From an uncultured Alphaproteobacteria bacterium (GTDB lineage Bacteria; Pseudomonadota; Alphaproteobacteria; Rhizobiales; Pleomorphomonadaceae): DNA of 10,408 bases. The notes under the pieces were generated by a model, which worked only from the letters and a program-made list of their open reading frames with translations, searched no databases and was not told the DNA's origin. This document shows positions 1 through 7,033 of the stretch, piece after piece. The translations under genes and the position numbers were made by a program. How positions within the stretch are numbered: position 1 is the first letter of the stretch; each line of letters begins with the position of its first letter. The stretch spans positions 1 through 10,408 of the forward strand of contig CALCDT010000153.1 in the NCBI GenBank assembly GCA_937900425.1. The letters are read 5' to 3'.

Positions 1-26
1 CCGCCCCGTGACAGCCCGCCCCGTGA
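1..26. repeat. Two 11-base direct repeats, period 15
   Basis: CCGCCCCGTGA occurs at 1-11 and again at 16-26. The 15-base period keeps the antiporter frame, giving a repeated SRG-type pentapeptide on the minus strand. The array is cut by the window edge, so its full length is unknown. It may be a low-complexity protein tail or the start of a non-coding repeat. Confidence 0.6.
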
Positions 27-1943
27 GGGGGCGACCGGCGAGGACCCGACCGTCGAACGAGTGACGGCCGCCCGACCGGCATCCGGATCACCCTCCGCAG
101 TCCTCGACGCCGCGGCCGGGGGCGGCGCGGCATCGACCGGCCGCCGCCGGTCCCGGCGGGCACGGCGGCGGCTGGCGATGGCGGCGCGGATCTCCGAAAG
201 ACTTTGGAACAGAGGCAGCTGCGGCGGGCGCTCCGGCTCGCAGGAAAGGCCGATCGCAGTGATCTCGCCGCCGTCGTCGACCTCGCGGACGATCAGTTCG
301 ACCGTCCCGATCGGCAGGCGGTCGCCGATCTCGGCGCGCCCGCCGAGGCGCTCGATCAGCAGGTCGGCGAGGGTCGTCTCCGGCCTGACGCCTGTGAGGC
401 CGAGCCCATAGGCGGCGTCGAGATCGGCGACCGTCTTCTCCGGTTCGATCGCGAATTCCCCGAAAAACTCCGCATCGTCCGCCGAGAGCCCGGCGCTGCT
501 GGCGAACAGCCGGTCGAGCAGGTGGGGAAAGCGCGGCGAGATGAAGAGATAGACGTAGTCGCCCGGCTGCAGCCGGCCGGCATACTGGAACCGCATCGAC
601 TTGCCGTCGCGGATCACCAGCGAGGGCCGGGCCCAGCGCGGAATGCGCGATCCGCGCACCACCGGGCTGTCGGCGACGACCTTGTAGACCAGCAGTTCGT
701 GGTTGGCGGTGCCGGGCAGCTCCAGTTCGACCTTCTCGACCGGGCCGATCTGCGGCGGCACGATCAGGCCGAGCCGGGTGGCCGCCCCCTTCACGGTCCA
801 GCCCTGCACCAGCAGCGAGGTCAGCACGATGATGAAGGCGGCGTTGAAGAACACCATGCCGCCCTCGACCCCGGCGATCACCGGCAGGATGGCGAGCAGG
901 ATCGAAACGGCGCCGCGCAGGCCGACCCAGGAGATGAAGGCGGTCTCGTTGCGGGAGAAACCGAAGGGTGCCAGGCAGAGCCAGACCGCGAGCGGCCGGG
1001 CGAGGACGACGAGGAACAGCGCGAGACCGATCGCCGGCAGGGCGATCGAGGGGAACTGCGACGGCGTCGCCAGCAGGCCGAGCACCAGGAACATCACCAT
1101 CTGGGCGAGCCAGGTGGCGCCGTCCTGGAAGGTCTTGAGGCTGGCCCGGGCGCGGATGCGGCGGTTGCCGGCGTAGAGGCCGGCGACGTAGACCGCGAGG
1201 AAGCCGCTGCCGCCGACGGCTCCCGTGGCCGCGAACAGGAACAGCGCCGACGCCAGCACCACGATCGGATAGAGGCCGCGCTCCAGGTCGATCCGGTCGA
1301 CGAGGGCGACGATCAGCACGCCGCCGGCGAGGCCCATCAGCAGACCGAGGCCGATCTGCTGGGCGAAGCCGGCGAGGAGGGCGAAGCCGAGGGTCTCGGT
1401 GCCGCCGGCGGCGGCGAAGCTCGTCAGCGTCAGGGTGAGGAAGATGGCGATCGGATCGTTGGAACCCGATTCGACCTCGAGGGTCGAGCGGACCCGGTCG
1501 CGCAAGGTGATGCCGCCGACGCGCAGCAGGAAGAACACGGCGGCGGCGTCGGTGGAACTGACGATCGCGCCGAGCAGCAGCGATTCCACCGCCCCGAGGC
1601 CGAACAGCGCGTGGGCGGCGAGGCCGACGAGGCCGGTGGTGACGACGACGCCGAGGGTGGCGAGGGTGAGCGCCGGCGCCGCCGCCTGCCGGAAGCTCTG
1701 CAGCGGCGTCGCGAAGCCGCTGTCGAACAGGATGACGGCGAGCGACAGCGAGCCGATGAAATAGGCGACCGGGCCGTTGTCGAAATGAAGGCCGATGCCG
1801 TCCTCGCCGGCGATGAGGCCGATCGACAGGAACAGCAGCAGCAGGGGGGCGCCGAAGCGGAAGGCGATGACGCTCGAGACGGCGGCGGCGACGATCAGGC
1901 CGGAGCCGATCAGGATGATGAGGTAGATGCCGTCGATCGCCAA
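1..1943 (-). CDS. nhaP2: Potassium/proton antiporter, NhaP2/CvrA type (3' end outside window)
   Basis: Inner-membrane cation/proton antiporter of the CPA1 family; NhaP2/CvrA proteins exchange cytoplasmic K+ (or Na+) for H+ in osmotic and pH balance. The frame is open from 1943 to the left edge (647 codons, no stop), so the gene is partial. Visible parts: a multi-spanning exchanger domain (about residues 1-395) with the SSTDAA motif (D132) and ESGSNDP (N162-D163), the conserved ion-site region; an RCK_C/TrkA-C regulatory domain (about 408-480, with GDYVYLF); and a CorC/HlyC-type domain (about 490-575). The TTG at 1943 is chosen because a strong AAGGGAG lies 5 bases upstream and the first membrane helix then starts where it does in E. 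coli CvrA. An ATG at 1964 is the alternative and would add seven residues. After about residue 585 the tail is Arg/Ala/Pro-rich and longer than in relatives I know. Expressed separately from the gene upstream (211-base gap). Confidence 0.9.
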   Translation of the reverse strand, partial: MAIDGIYLIILIGSGLIVAAAVSSVIAFRFGAPLLLLFLSIGLIAGEDGIGLHFDNGPVAYFIGSLSLAVILFDSGFATPLQSFRQAAAPALTLATLGVVVTTGLVGLAAHALFGLGAVESLLLGAIVSSTDAAAVFFLLRVGGITLRDRVRSTLEVESGSNDPIAIFLTLTLTSFAAAGGTETLGFALLAGFAQQIGLGLLMGLAGGVLIVALVDRIDLERGLYPIVVLASALFLFAATGAVGGSGFLAVYVAGLYAGNRRIRARASLKTFQDGATWLAQMVMFLVLGLLATPSQFPSIALPAIGLALFLVVLARPLAVWLCLAPFGFSRNETAFISWVGLRGAVSILLAILPVIAGVEGGMVFFNAAFIIVLTSLLVQGWTVKGAATRLGLIVPPQIGPVEKVELELPGTANHELLVYKVVADSPVVRGSRIPRWARPSLVIRDGKSMRFQYAGRLQPGDYVYLFISPRFPHLLDRLFASSAGLSADDAEFFGEFAIEPEKTVADLDAAYGLGLTGVRPETTLADLLIERLGGRAEIGDRLPIGTVELIVREVDDGGEITAIGLSCEPERPPQLPLFQSLSEIRAAIASRRRARRDRRRPVDAAPPPAAASRTAEGDPDAGRAAVTRSTVGSSPVAPSRGGLSRG

Positions 1944-2154
1944 CGCCGCTCCCTTTCGAGGCATCCGGCGGCAGCTCCGGTCGCCGCCGTGCCGAGGCCA
2001 CCGCCGGTCCATGCACAGGCCCCTGCGCAAGCCTGCTCGCCCCGGGCCGTTCCGACCCGGCGGCCGAGATCGACAGCTTCCGCCACAATTCGGGAGAAAT
2101 CACGACGGCCGAAGCGCGGAGCCCGCTGCTTTCGGCGCCGGGCGCCGCGGCCGG

Positions 2155-3687
2155 TCACCACGTGGCGGGCAGCAGATCGAGCGTCGAGGTCCGGTCGACG
2201 CCGCGGCCGACCGCCACGGTGACCGGATCGCCGAGAGTGACCGTGGCGAGGGTCCCGGGCAACCGGTCATTGCCCGGCACGACGAGCAGGCCCGGCGCAG
2301 GAAGGTCGATTGAAAACGGTCGCGACAATTGGAAATGGTCGCTCGGCGGACGCCCGGGCGGCGGCGGAACGGCGGCGATCTCGAAAGCCTCGCCGCGCAG
2401 GTAGTAGAGGGCGGCGGCGATGTCGGCCCGGCGGGTGAAGACGAGGGTGCGCACGCCGCGCTCCCGGGCCTCCTCGCCGACAGCGGCCATCGCCTCGCGC
2501 CAGCCGAGGACGCGGGCGAAGGGATTGCCGATGCCGGGCAGCGACAGTGTCGGCGCGAAGGCCGGGGCGACCAGCAACGCGGCGGCGACGACGCCGTGGA
2601 GGCCGAAGGTGGCCTGCAGCAGGCGCCGGCGCAGCAGGCCGCCACCGGCGAGCAGGGCCGCGACGAGGACCGTGGCGGCCGGATAGGCGGTGGCGCCCCA
2701 GTTGGCGTTGGCCTTGGAGAGAAGCCCCTGCAGTGTGAAGGCCAGCAGCACCGGCACCGAGAAGACGAGCAGGAAGCGGTCGGCGGCGGGCCGGCCGCTG
2801 GCGAGGCGCCCGAAGGCGGCGGCGAGCAGCATCGCGAACAGGATCGGGCCGAAGACGCCGAACTGCGCACCGACGAATTCCGCCATCCGCCCCGGATGCA
2901 GCGTCACCCCGGCCCAGGCGGCGTTGTCGCGGGTGTGCGAGAAGGTGACGAAGGCATTGGCGGCGTTCCACAGGAGGTTCGGCACGATCGCCGCGACGCC
3001 GAGGCCGAGGGCGAGCCAGAGCCCGGGCCGGGCGAGCCGCCCGCGCAGACCCGGCGTCATCGCGAGATGGAGCAGCACGAGGACCGGGAAGAAGGCCATG
3101 GCGTATTTGGCGTTGAGACCGGCACCGATGGCGAGGCCGAGGAGGACGGCGTCGGCGAGCCGGTCGCCTTCGATCCAGCGGTGCAGGCACAGCAGGCCCG
3201 CCGACCAGGCGAGCAGCAGCGGCACGTCGGTGGTGATCAGCAGCGAGGAGAGGCTCACCGCCGGCAGCAGCAGGAAGAGCGCCGCGGCGAGGAGGCCGAC
3301 CCTCCCCCCGTAGAGCCGGCGCCCGAGCAGGCCGAGCACGAGGGCGCTCGCTCCGTGCAGCAGTGGGGCGGCGAGGCGCACCGCCCATTCGCCGTCACCG
3401 AAGAGGCCGGTGGTGAGGGCGATGATCCAGGCGACCAGCGGGGGTTTCGAGTAGTAGCCGAAATCGGGGGCCTTGGCCCAGGCCCAGTACTGGGCCTCGT
3501 CGAAGAACAGGTCGGTCCTGGCGAAGACGAGGGCGAGAACGCGCAGGACCGTGACGACGGCGACCAGCACCAGCAGCTGCGCCGCGAAACCTCCGGCCCC
3601 GCCCGGGGCCGGGTGCGCCGCGCCCGCCGTCTTTCCCGCCTTCGCCCGTTCGCCCTCGTCCGCCACGCCGCACTCCCGTCTCGCCAT
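2155..3687 (-). CDS. Family-39-type (ArnT/PMT-like) membrane glycosyltransferase
   Basis: Polytopic inner-membrane glycosyltransferase of the GT39/GT83 superfamily (PMT_2, ArnT-like). Relatives move a sugar from a polyprenyl-phosphate donor onto lipid A, protein or another envelope acceptor on the periplasmic side. The 510-residue product has a short hydrophilic N-terminus (1-34), then about ten hydrophobic segments up to roughly residue 380, and a soluble C-terminal part. The first periplasmic loop carries the family signature FFDEAQYWAW with the acidic pair D63-E64, followed by YYSKPPLVAW (79-88). TTDVP (152-156) and NANWGA (327-332) are also typical. The ATG at 3687 has GAGGG 8 bases upstream. 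The first 30 residues (Ala/Gly/charged) are not conserved in character, so a later start is possible. It lies 81 bases after the PdxA-family gene and could be read through from it, but the functions do not obviously connect. Donor and acceptor cannot be read from sequence. Confidence 0.88.
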   Translation of the reverse strand: MARRECGVADEGERAKAGKTAGAAHPAPGGAGGFAAQLLVLVAVVTVLRVLALVFARTDLFFDEAQYWAWAKAPDFGYYSKPPLVAWIIALTTGLFGDGEWAVRLAAPLLHGASALVLGLLGRRLYGGRVGLLAAALFLLLPAVSLSSLLITTDVPLLLAWSAGLLCLHRWIEGDRLADAVLLGLAIGAGLNAKYAMAFFPVLVLLHLAMTPGLRGRLARPGLWLALGLGVAAIVPNLLWNAANAFVTFSHTRDNAAWAGVTLHPGRMAEFVGAQFGVFGPILFAMLLAAAFGRLASGRPAADRFLLVFSVPVLLAFTLQGLLSKANANWGATAYPAATVLVAALLAGGGLLRRRLLQATFGLHGVVAAALLVAPAFAPTLSLPGIGNPFARVLGWREAMAAVGEEARERGVRTLVFTRRADIAAALYYLRGEAFEIAAVPPPPGRPPSDHFQLSRPFSIDLPAPGLLVVPGNDRLPGTLATVTLGDPVTVAVGRGVDRTSTLDLLPATW

Positions 3688-3768
3688 CCGTCGAACCCTC
3701 GCCTAGCACGGCCGGGCGGCGGATGCATGGCGCTTTTCGGCGCCGATGCCTCGGACGGGCCGACGCCT

Positions 3769-4827
3769 TCACGCCGCGGCGCGCGATCGCGCCAGCCTCA
3801 GCGCGTAGTCGAGGGCGAACAGCATGTTCTCGTGGTTGGCGGTGCCGGTTCCGGCGATGTCGAAGGCGGTGCCGTGATCCACCGAGGTGCGGTCGATCGG
3901 CAGGCCGAGCGAAACGTTGACCGCGGTGTCGAAGGCGACGAGCTTGATCGGAATGTGGCCCTGGTCGTGATACTGGGCGACGACGAGGTCGAAAGCCCCC
4001 CGATAGGCCTTGTGGAAGACGGTGTCGGCCGAGATCGGCCCGGCGGCGTCGATGCCTTCGGCCCGCGCCGCCTCCACCCCCGGACGGATGGCACGCTCGT
4101 CCTCGTCGCCGAACAGGCCGTTCTCGCCGCAGTGCGGGTTGAGCCCGGCGACGGCTATCCGCGGCGCCGCGAAACCCATGCGCTTCAGGTGGGCGTCGCC
4201 GGCGCGGATCGTCGCCAGCACCCGCTCCGGCGTCGCCCGGCCGATCGCGTCGCGCAGGGAGACGTGGGTCGAGACGTGGATCACCTTGAGCCGCTCGGAG
4301 GCGAGCAGCATGAAGGAGGACTTCGCGCCGGTCAGCGCCGCCAGCATGCCGGTGTGGCCGTCGTAGTGATGGCCGGCGGCGTTGAGCGCCTCCTTGTTGA
4401 TCGGCGCGGTGACGAGGCCGGCGACCTCGCCGGCGAGCGCCATCTGCGTGGCCGTGCGGATGTAGCGGAAGCTCGCCTCGCCGCAGCGCGCGTCGAGGAC
4501 GCCGAAGGCGCCGGGCAGGCCGTCGACGTCGACCTGCCGCAGCGCGGCGCCCTCGCCCGGCTCGCCGTAGGGGTGGAGGTCGAGGGCGATGCCGCAGGCG
4601 CTCGCCGCCCGGGCGAGCACCGCGCCGTCGCCGACGACGACGATGCGCCGGCGCGCCAAAGGATCGAGGGCGGCGAGCGCCTTGACGATCACCTCGGCGC
4701 CGACGCCGCTCGGGTCGCCCATGGAGATGGCGATCGGGAGAACACCGGCCGGGGAGACGGCAGTCGCAATGTCGGCGGCCGGGGAGAAATCGGTCGGGGC
4801 GCCGGCGGTGGGGGCGGTCGTCGTCAT
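3769..4827 (-). CDS. pdxA: PdxA-family 4-phosphate dehydrogenase (PdxA2-like)
   Basis: NAD-dependent, divalent-metal oxidative decarboxylase of the PdxA family. Canonical PdxA oxidises 4-hydroxythreonine-4-phosphate in vitamin B6 synthesis; PdxA2 paralogues act on D-threonate or D-erythronate 4-phosphate in sugar-acid catabolism. The 352-residue product has the N-terminal SMGDPSGVG (35-43), the phosphate-binding GHT (157-159) and three metal-ligand histidines: H188 in STHVSL, H232 in LNPHCGE and H287 in YHDQGH. Near the C-terminus is TSVDHGTAFDIAGTG (314-328). The AFDIAGTG form, the position beside an alcohol dehydrogenase, and the absence of the ksgA/surA neighbours often seen with biosynthetic pdxA make me favour a PdxA2-type catabolic enzyme; this is inference. 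The ATG at 4827 is chosen because AAGGA lies 5 bases upstream; the in-frame ATG at 4899 would add 24 residues unlike any family N-terminus. The first 28 residues are a poorly conserved Thr/Ala/Pro extension. Confidence 0.92.
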   Translation of the reverse strand: MTTTAPTAGAPTDFSPAADIATAVSPAGVLPIAISMGDPSGVGAEVIVKALAALDPLARRRIVVVGDGAVLARAASACGIALDLHPYGEPGEGAALRQVDVDGLPGAFGVLDARCGEASFRYIRTATQMALAGEVAGLVTAPINKEALNAAGHHYDGHTGMLAALTGAKSSFMLLASERLKVIHVSTHVSLRDAIGRATPERVLATIRAGDAHLKRMGFAAPRIAVAGLNPHCGENGLFGDEDERAIRPGVEAARAEGIDAAGPISADTVFHKAYRGAFDLVVAQYHDQGHIPIKLVAFDTAVNVSLGLPIDRTSVDHGTAFDIAGTGTANHENMLFALDYALRLARSRAAA

Positions 4828-4910
4828 GGTCGTCCTTGCGCAGTCGGTTTCGGAGCCGGGCCGCGGAGCACGCGCGTATACGTCGCCGGCTGCTCCCAAC
4901 CTCCCTTCGG

Positions 4911-4927
4911 CACCGCCCGGGGCGGTG
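4911..4927. other. Perfect GC stem-loop between two genes
   Basis: CACCGCC, a 3-base loop, then GGCGGTG form a 7-bp stem one base beyond the stop codon of the alcohol dehydrogenase gene. There is no T-run on either side, so it is not a classic rho-independent terminator. It could protect the 3' end of the upstream message or reduce read-through into the PdxA-family gene. Such stems also arise by chance in DNA this rich in G and C. Confidence 0.4.
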
Positions 4928-4928
4928 G

Positions 4929-6065
4929 TCAGTAGGCGTCGCGGTAGATCGCTTCGATCTCGCCGACCGAGAGATCGCGCGGATTGTTGTCGAGAAGGCG
5001 GCGGATGGCGTGGGCGTCGGCCGCCATTGCCGGCAGGTCGGTTTCCGGCACGCCGTGGTCGGAGAGGCGCATGGCGAGGCCGAGGCCGCGGCAGAAGGCG
5101 GCGGCGCCGTCGAGCACGGCTGCGGCTTCGAGGGGCCGGCCCGACCGGCCGAAGCCGAGCGCCTCGGCGACGAGCGCGGTCTTCTCCGGCACGGCCGCGG
5201 CGTTGGCGGCGAGCACGTGGGGAAAGATCAGCGCGTTGGCGAGGCCGTGGGGCAGGTCGTGGCGCGTGCCGAGCGGATAGGCGAGGGCGTGGCCGGCCGT
5301 TGTGTTGACCGGGCCGAGGCAGACGCCGCCGTAGAACGACGCGAGCGCCATCGCCGCGCGGGCCTCGGCGTCGGCGCCGTTCGCCACCGCGCGCGGCAGG
5401 AAGCGGCCGACGAGGCGGATCCCCTCCAGCGCGTAGGCGTCGATCAGCGGATGGGCCCGGCGGCTGGTGAAGGCCTCGGTGCAGTGGGCGAGCGCGTCGA
5501 CGCCGGTCGCCGCCGTCACCGCCGGCGGCAGGCTCGCGGTCATCGCCGGGTCGATCACGGCGACGTCGGCCAGCATGTGGCGGCTCTCGACCGCGATCTT
5601 GGCGAGGGTCGCGGGGTCGGTGACGAGGGCGCGGGTGCCGGCCTCGCTGCCGGTGCCGGCGGTGGTCGGCACCTGGACGAGCAGGCAGGCGCGCGGCGGC
5701 GCCCGGTCCTTGCCGGCGATGGCGGCGAGCGGCCGGTCGTCGCCGGCGAGCACGGCGGCGAGCTTGGCGCAGTCCATGGCGCTGCCGCCGCCGAAGCCGA
5801 CGACGGCGTCGGGCGCGAGCCGGCGGGCAGCCGCGAGCAGCGCCTCCAGCGTGGCGAGCCCCGGCTCGGGCTCGACCGCTCCGAACACCTCCGCCGGCTT
5901 GATGCCGAGGACGTCGACCCGGGCGGCGTTGAAGGCGTCGGCGACGACGAGGACGCGGCGGGCGCCGCGCTCGGCGAGATCGGCGGCGAGATGGCGGATC
6001 TGGCCGGCGCCGAAGCGGACGAGGCCCGGCCGCAGCAGATCGATCGGCGTCGCATAGTCCGACAT
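4929..6065 (-). CDS. Iron-containing (group III) alcohol dehydrogenase
   Basis: Cytosolic NAD(P)-dependent, metal-containing dehydrogenase that interconverts an alcohol and an aldehyde or ketone. The 378-residue length is usual for the family. The N-terminal dinucleotide-binding half carries FGGGSAMD (91-98) and VPTTAGTGSE (132-141). The C-terminal helical half carries the metal site: D190 and H194 in GVDALAHCTEA, H259 in AGHALAYPLG and H273 in LPHGLANA. The 4, 65 and 14 residue spacings match the family pattern, so the enzyme should be active. The ATG at 6065 is the first that gives a normal N-terminus (MSDYATP), with AGGGG about 8 bases upstream; the frame stays open to 6242 but that extension does not resemble the family. 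A sigma-70-like promoter lies about 55 bases upstream and the PdxA-family gene follows after 101 bases. Substrate is not readable; 1,2-propanediol-, maleylacetate- and phosphonate-related members all exist in this family. Confidence 0.93.
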   Translation of the reverse strand: MSDYATPIDLLRPGLVRFGAGQIRHLAADLAERGARRVLVVADAFNAARVDVLGIKPAEVFGAVEPEPGLATLEALLAAARRLAPDAVVGFGGGSAMDCAKLAAVLAGDDRPLAAIAGKDRAPPRACLLVQVPTTAGTGSEAGTRALVTDPATLAKIAVESRHMLADVAVIDPAMTASLPPAVTAATGVDALAHCTEAFTSRRAHPLIDAYALEGIRLVGRFLPRAVANGADAEARAAMALASFYGGVCLGPVNTTAGHALAYPLGTRHDLPHGLANALIFPHVLAANAAAVPEKTALVAEALGFGRSGRPLEAAAVLDGAAAFCRGLGLAMRLSDHGVPETDLPAMAADAHAIRRLLDNNPRDLSVGEIEAIYRDAY

Positions 6066-6120
6066 GAAGGAGGCCCCTGCTGTCGCCGCCACCGAACGGG
6101 CGGCGGTCGTCCCTCGGGCA

Positions 6121-6148
6121 TTGATAGGCTTCGGGCCGGATATGTCAA
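6121..6148 (-). promoter_or_regulatory. Sigma-70-like promoter of the alcohol dehydrogenase gene
   Basis: On the minus strand a perfect -35 TTGACA (6148-6143) is followed after 16 bases by TATCAA (6126-6121, four of six matches to the -10 consensus). Predicted transcription starts near 6115, giving a leader of about 50 bases. Just upstream of the -35 is an AT-rich stretch (TTGTTGTAAAGAGAA on the minus strand) that stands out from the GC-rich surroundings and could be a regulator site. Confidence 0.6.
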
Positions 6149-6292
6149 TTCTCTTTACAACAATGCGTCCGCCATCGGCGCTCCGGGCAGGCGGTCCGCG
6201 CGACCTGCCGCGGCGACCCGCGGAGGCTTCGCACCCGCACACACCGGTCCCGCGCCTTCCTCGTCGGGGAATTGCTGCCTTTTCAGTTGGTT

Positions 6293-6307
6293 ATCTTGAT
6301 TGAAGAT
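6293..6307. repeat. 15-base dyad ATCTT-N5-AAGAT
   Basis: ATCTT (6293-6297) and AAGAT (6303-6307) flank the five bases GATTG inside an AT-rich island about 170 bases upstream of the alcohol dehydrogenase promoter. The size and spacing suit a dimeric transcription factor operator, but nothing identifies the regulator. Confidence 0.3.
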
Positions 6308-6422
6308 CGTTGGGGCATCCGGTCTCCGCTCCGCTCCGGCGCCGCGCCGCCTGCCGCGCCGCGCTGCCGGAACGGGGTCGGACGGGAGGGCCGGGACCGA
6401 GGCGGCACCGGCGGCCCGCGCG

Positions 6423-6451
6423 CATGATTGAGCCGTCAAATCAGAATCATG
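6423..6451. repeat. Inverted repeat CATGATT / AATCATG
   Basis: CATGATT (6423-6429) is exactly complementary to AATCATG (6445-6451) across a 15-base spacer. It lies in non-coding DNA between divergently placed genes. It may be an operator or a hairpin; no T-run follows that would make it a terminator. Confidence 0.35.
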
Positions 6452-6649
6452 ACCCTTGCGCCCCCGAAGCCTGCCCGACCTTCGGATTGACAAATTGACG
6501 AGAGCGCGCCGCCCGGCGCCAGTCGGTGGCGGCGGAGCGGATCGCCGCCGGGCACCTTTGCTCCGGCCCGCCCCGGCACGAGATCGCCACGGCTGCCCGG
6601 AGCGCACGCCCGGCGGCCGCCCGGACGCCCGCCGCGACGAACGATTCCG

Positions 6650-6723
6650 GCAAACCCCTGATTTCGTTTTCCTTCTCTTGTTTTTCGACCAAGCGTCAAA
6701 AAAATGTCACCCGAGGGGTTTGC
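6650..6723. repeat. 10-base inverted repeat around a pyrimidine-rich core
   Basis: GCAAACCCCT (6650-6659) is exactly complementary to AGGGGTTTGC (6714-6723). The 54 bases between are AT-rich, with a long pyrimidine run (about 6662-6686) and an A-run at 6698-6704. The right arm overlaps the proposed -35 of the tRNA gene, so the structure may be part of that promoter's upstream control region. Confidence 0.4.
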
Positions 6724-6747
6724 AACGGAGCGCGGAGTTGCTACATC
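6720..6747 (+). promoter_or_regulatory. Possible promoter of tRNA-fMet
   Basis: TTGCAA (6720-6725) is followed after 16 bases by TACATC (6742-6747), with a GC-rich stretch before the tRNA at 6775, as expected for stable-RNA promoters. The -10 match is only three of six, so this is the best visible candidate rather than a firm call. Confidence 0.3.
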
Positions 6748-6774
6748 AGCGCCGTCGGCAGCGCCCGACTTTGA

Positions 6775-6851
<77 letters not shown>

Positions 6852-6880
6852 GACTTTCCAACAAGATATCAAACGCTTGG

Positions 6881-6901
6881 GCCGCCCTTCGGGCGGCTTT
6901 T
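6881..6901 (+). terminator. Rho-independent terminator after tRNA-fMet
   Basis: GCCGCCC (6881-6887) pairs with GGGCGGC (6891-6897) across the loop TTC and is followed by TTTT (6898-6901). It lies 30 bases past the tRNA and should end its transcript. If the attachment core lies in the tRNA, this terminator came in with the element; if it belongs to the tRNA locus, the junction lies to its right. Confidence 0.8.
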
Positions 6902-6902
6902 G

Positions 6903-7001
6903 CGTGTCGCATCGTGTTGCAAGGCCCTCCCGAGCACTCCCCAAAGATTCCAAAGGCTTACGACCATCCCCGATTCCTCCGTGCAACACGGATGCGACAC
7001 G
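6903..7001. repeat. Imperfect inverted repeat built from four GTGTYGC heptamers
   Basis: The left arm 6903-6921 and right arm 6982-7001 are complementary over 19 bases with a single bulged G at 6990; the spacer is 60 bases. Each arm contains two direct heptamers: GTGTCGC (6904-6910) and GTGTTGC (6914-6920) on the left, and the inverted GCAACAC (6983-6989) and GCGACAC (6994-7000) on the right. Starts are 10 and 11 bases apart, about one helical turn. This suggests binding sites for a protein such as an integrase or excisionase at the element's end; a large hairpin is the alternative. Confidence 0.6.
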
Positions 7002-7033
7002 GGACAGCGCCAATGTTCCGCAGGCGTTCAGGT

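Larger units (their letters stand above)
6149..6774. other. Intergenic region with no convincing gene
   Basis: About 630 bases separate the alcohol dehydrogenase promoter from the initiator tRNA. Open frames exist on both strands but translate to Arg/Ala/Pro/Gly-rich low-complexity peptides with no recognisable domain, so I call no gene. AT-richer islands at about 6270-6310, 6425-6450, 6480-6496 and 6655-6710 interrupt the GC-rich background and coincide with short inverted repeats, which points to regulatory rather than coding sequence. A decayed gene cannot be excluded. Confidence 0.6.

Noticed and set aside
88..2103. 671-residue minus-strand frame starting with ATG and ending at 88
   Set aside because: It is out of frame with the antiporter and almost entirely Arg/Pro/Ala/His. 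It only looks like the main gene because the true frame runs off the window.
204..2222. Long open frame on the plus strand opposite the antiporter gene
   Set aside because: It translates to Arg/Gly/Glu/Asp/Gln-rich low-complexity sequence. The minus strand encodes an uninterrupted recognisable antiporter, and long antisense frames are expected at this G+C content.
2329..4935. 868-residue plus-strand open frame
   Set aside because: It spans two well-recognised minus-strand genes and the gap between them, with repetitive Glu/Gly/Gln/Arg composition and no domain.
6487..6492. TTGACA as the -35 of the tRNA gene
   Set aside because: No acceptable -10 lies 15-19 bases downstream, and it is nearly 300 bases from the tRNA.
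6155..6607. Possible 150-residue gene upstream of the alcohol dehydrogenase
   Set aside because: Composition is Arg/Ala/Gly/Pro low-complexity, no family resemblance, no clear ribosome site, and it overlaps the promoter-like and repeat-bearing non-coding DNA.
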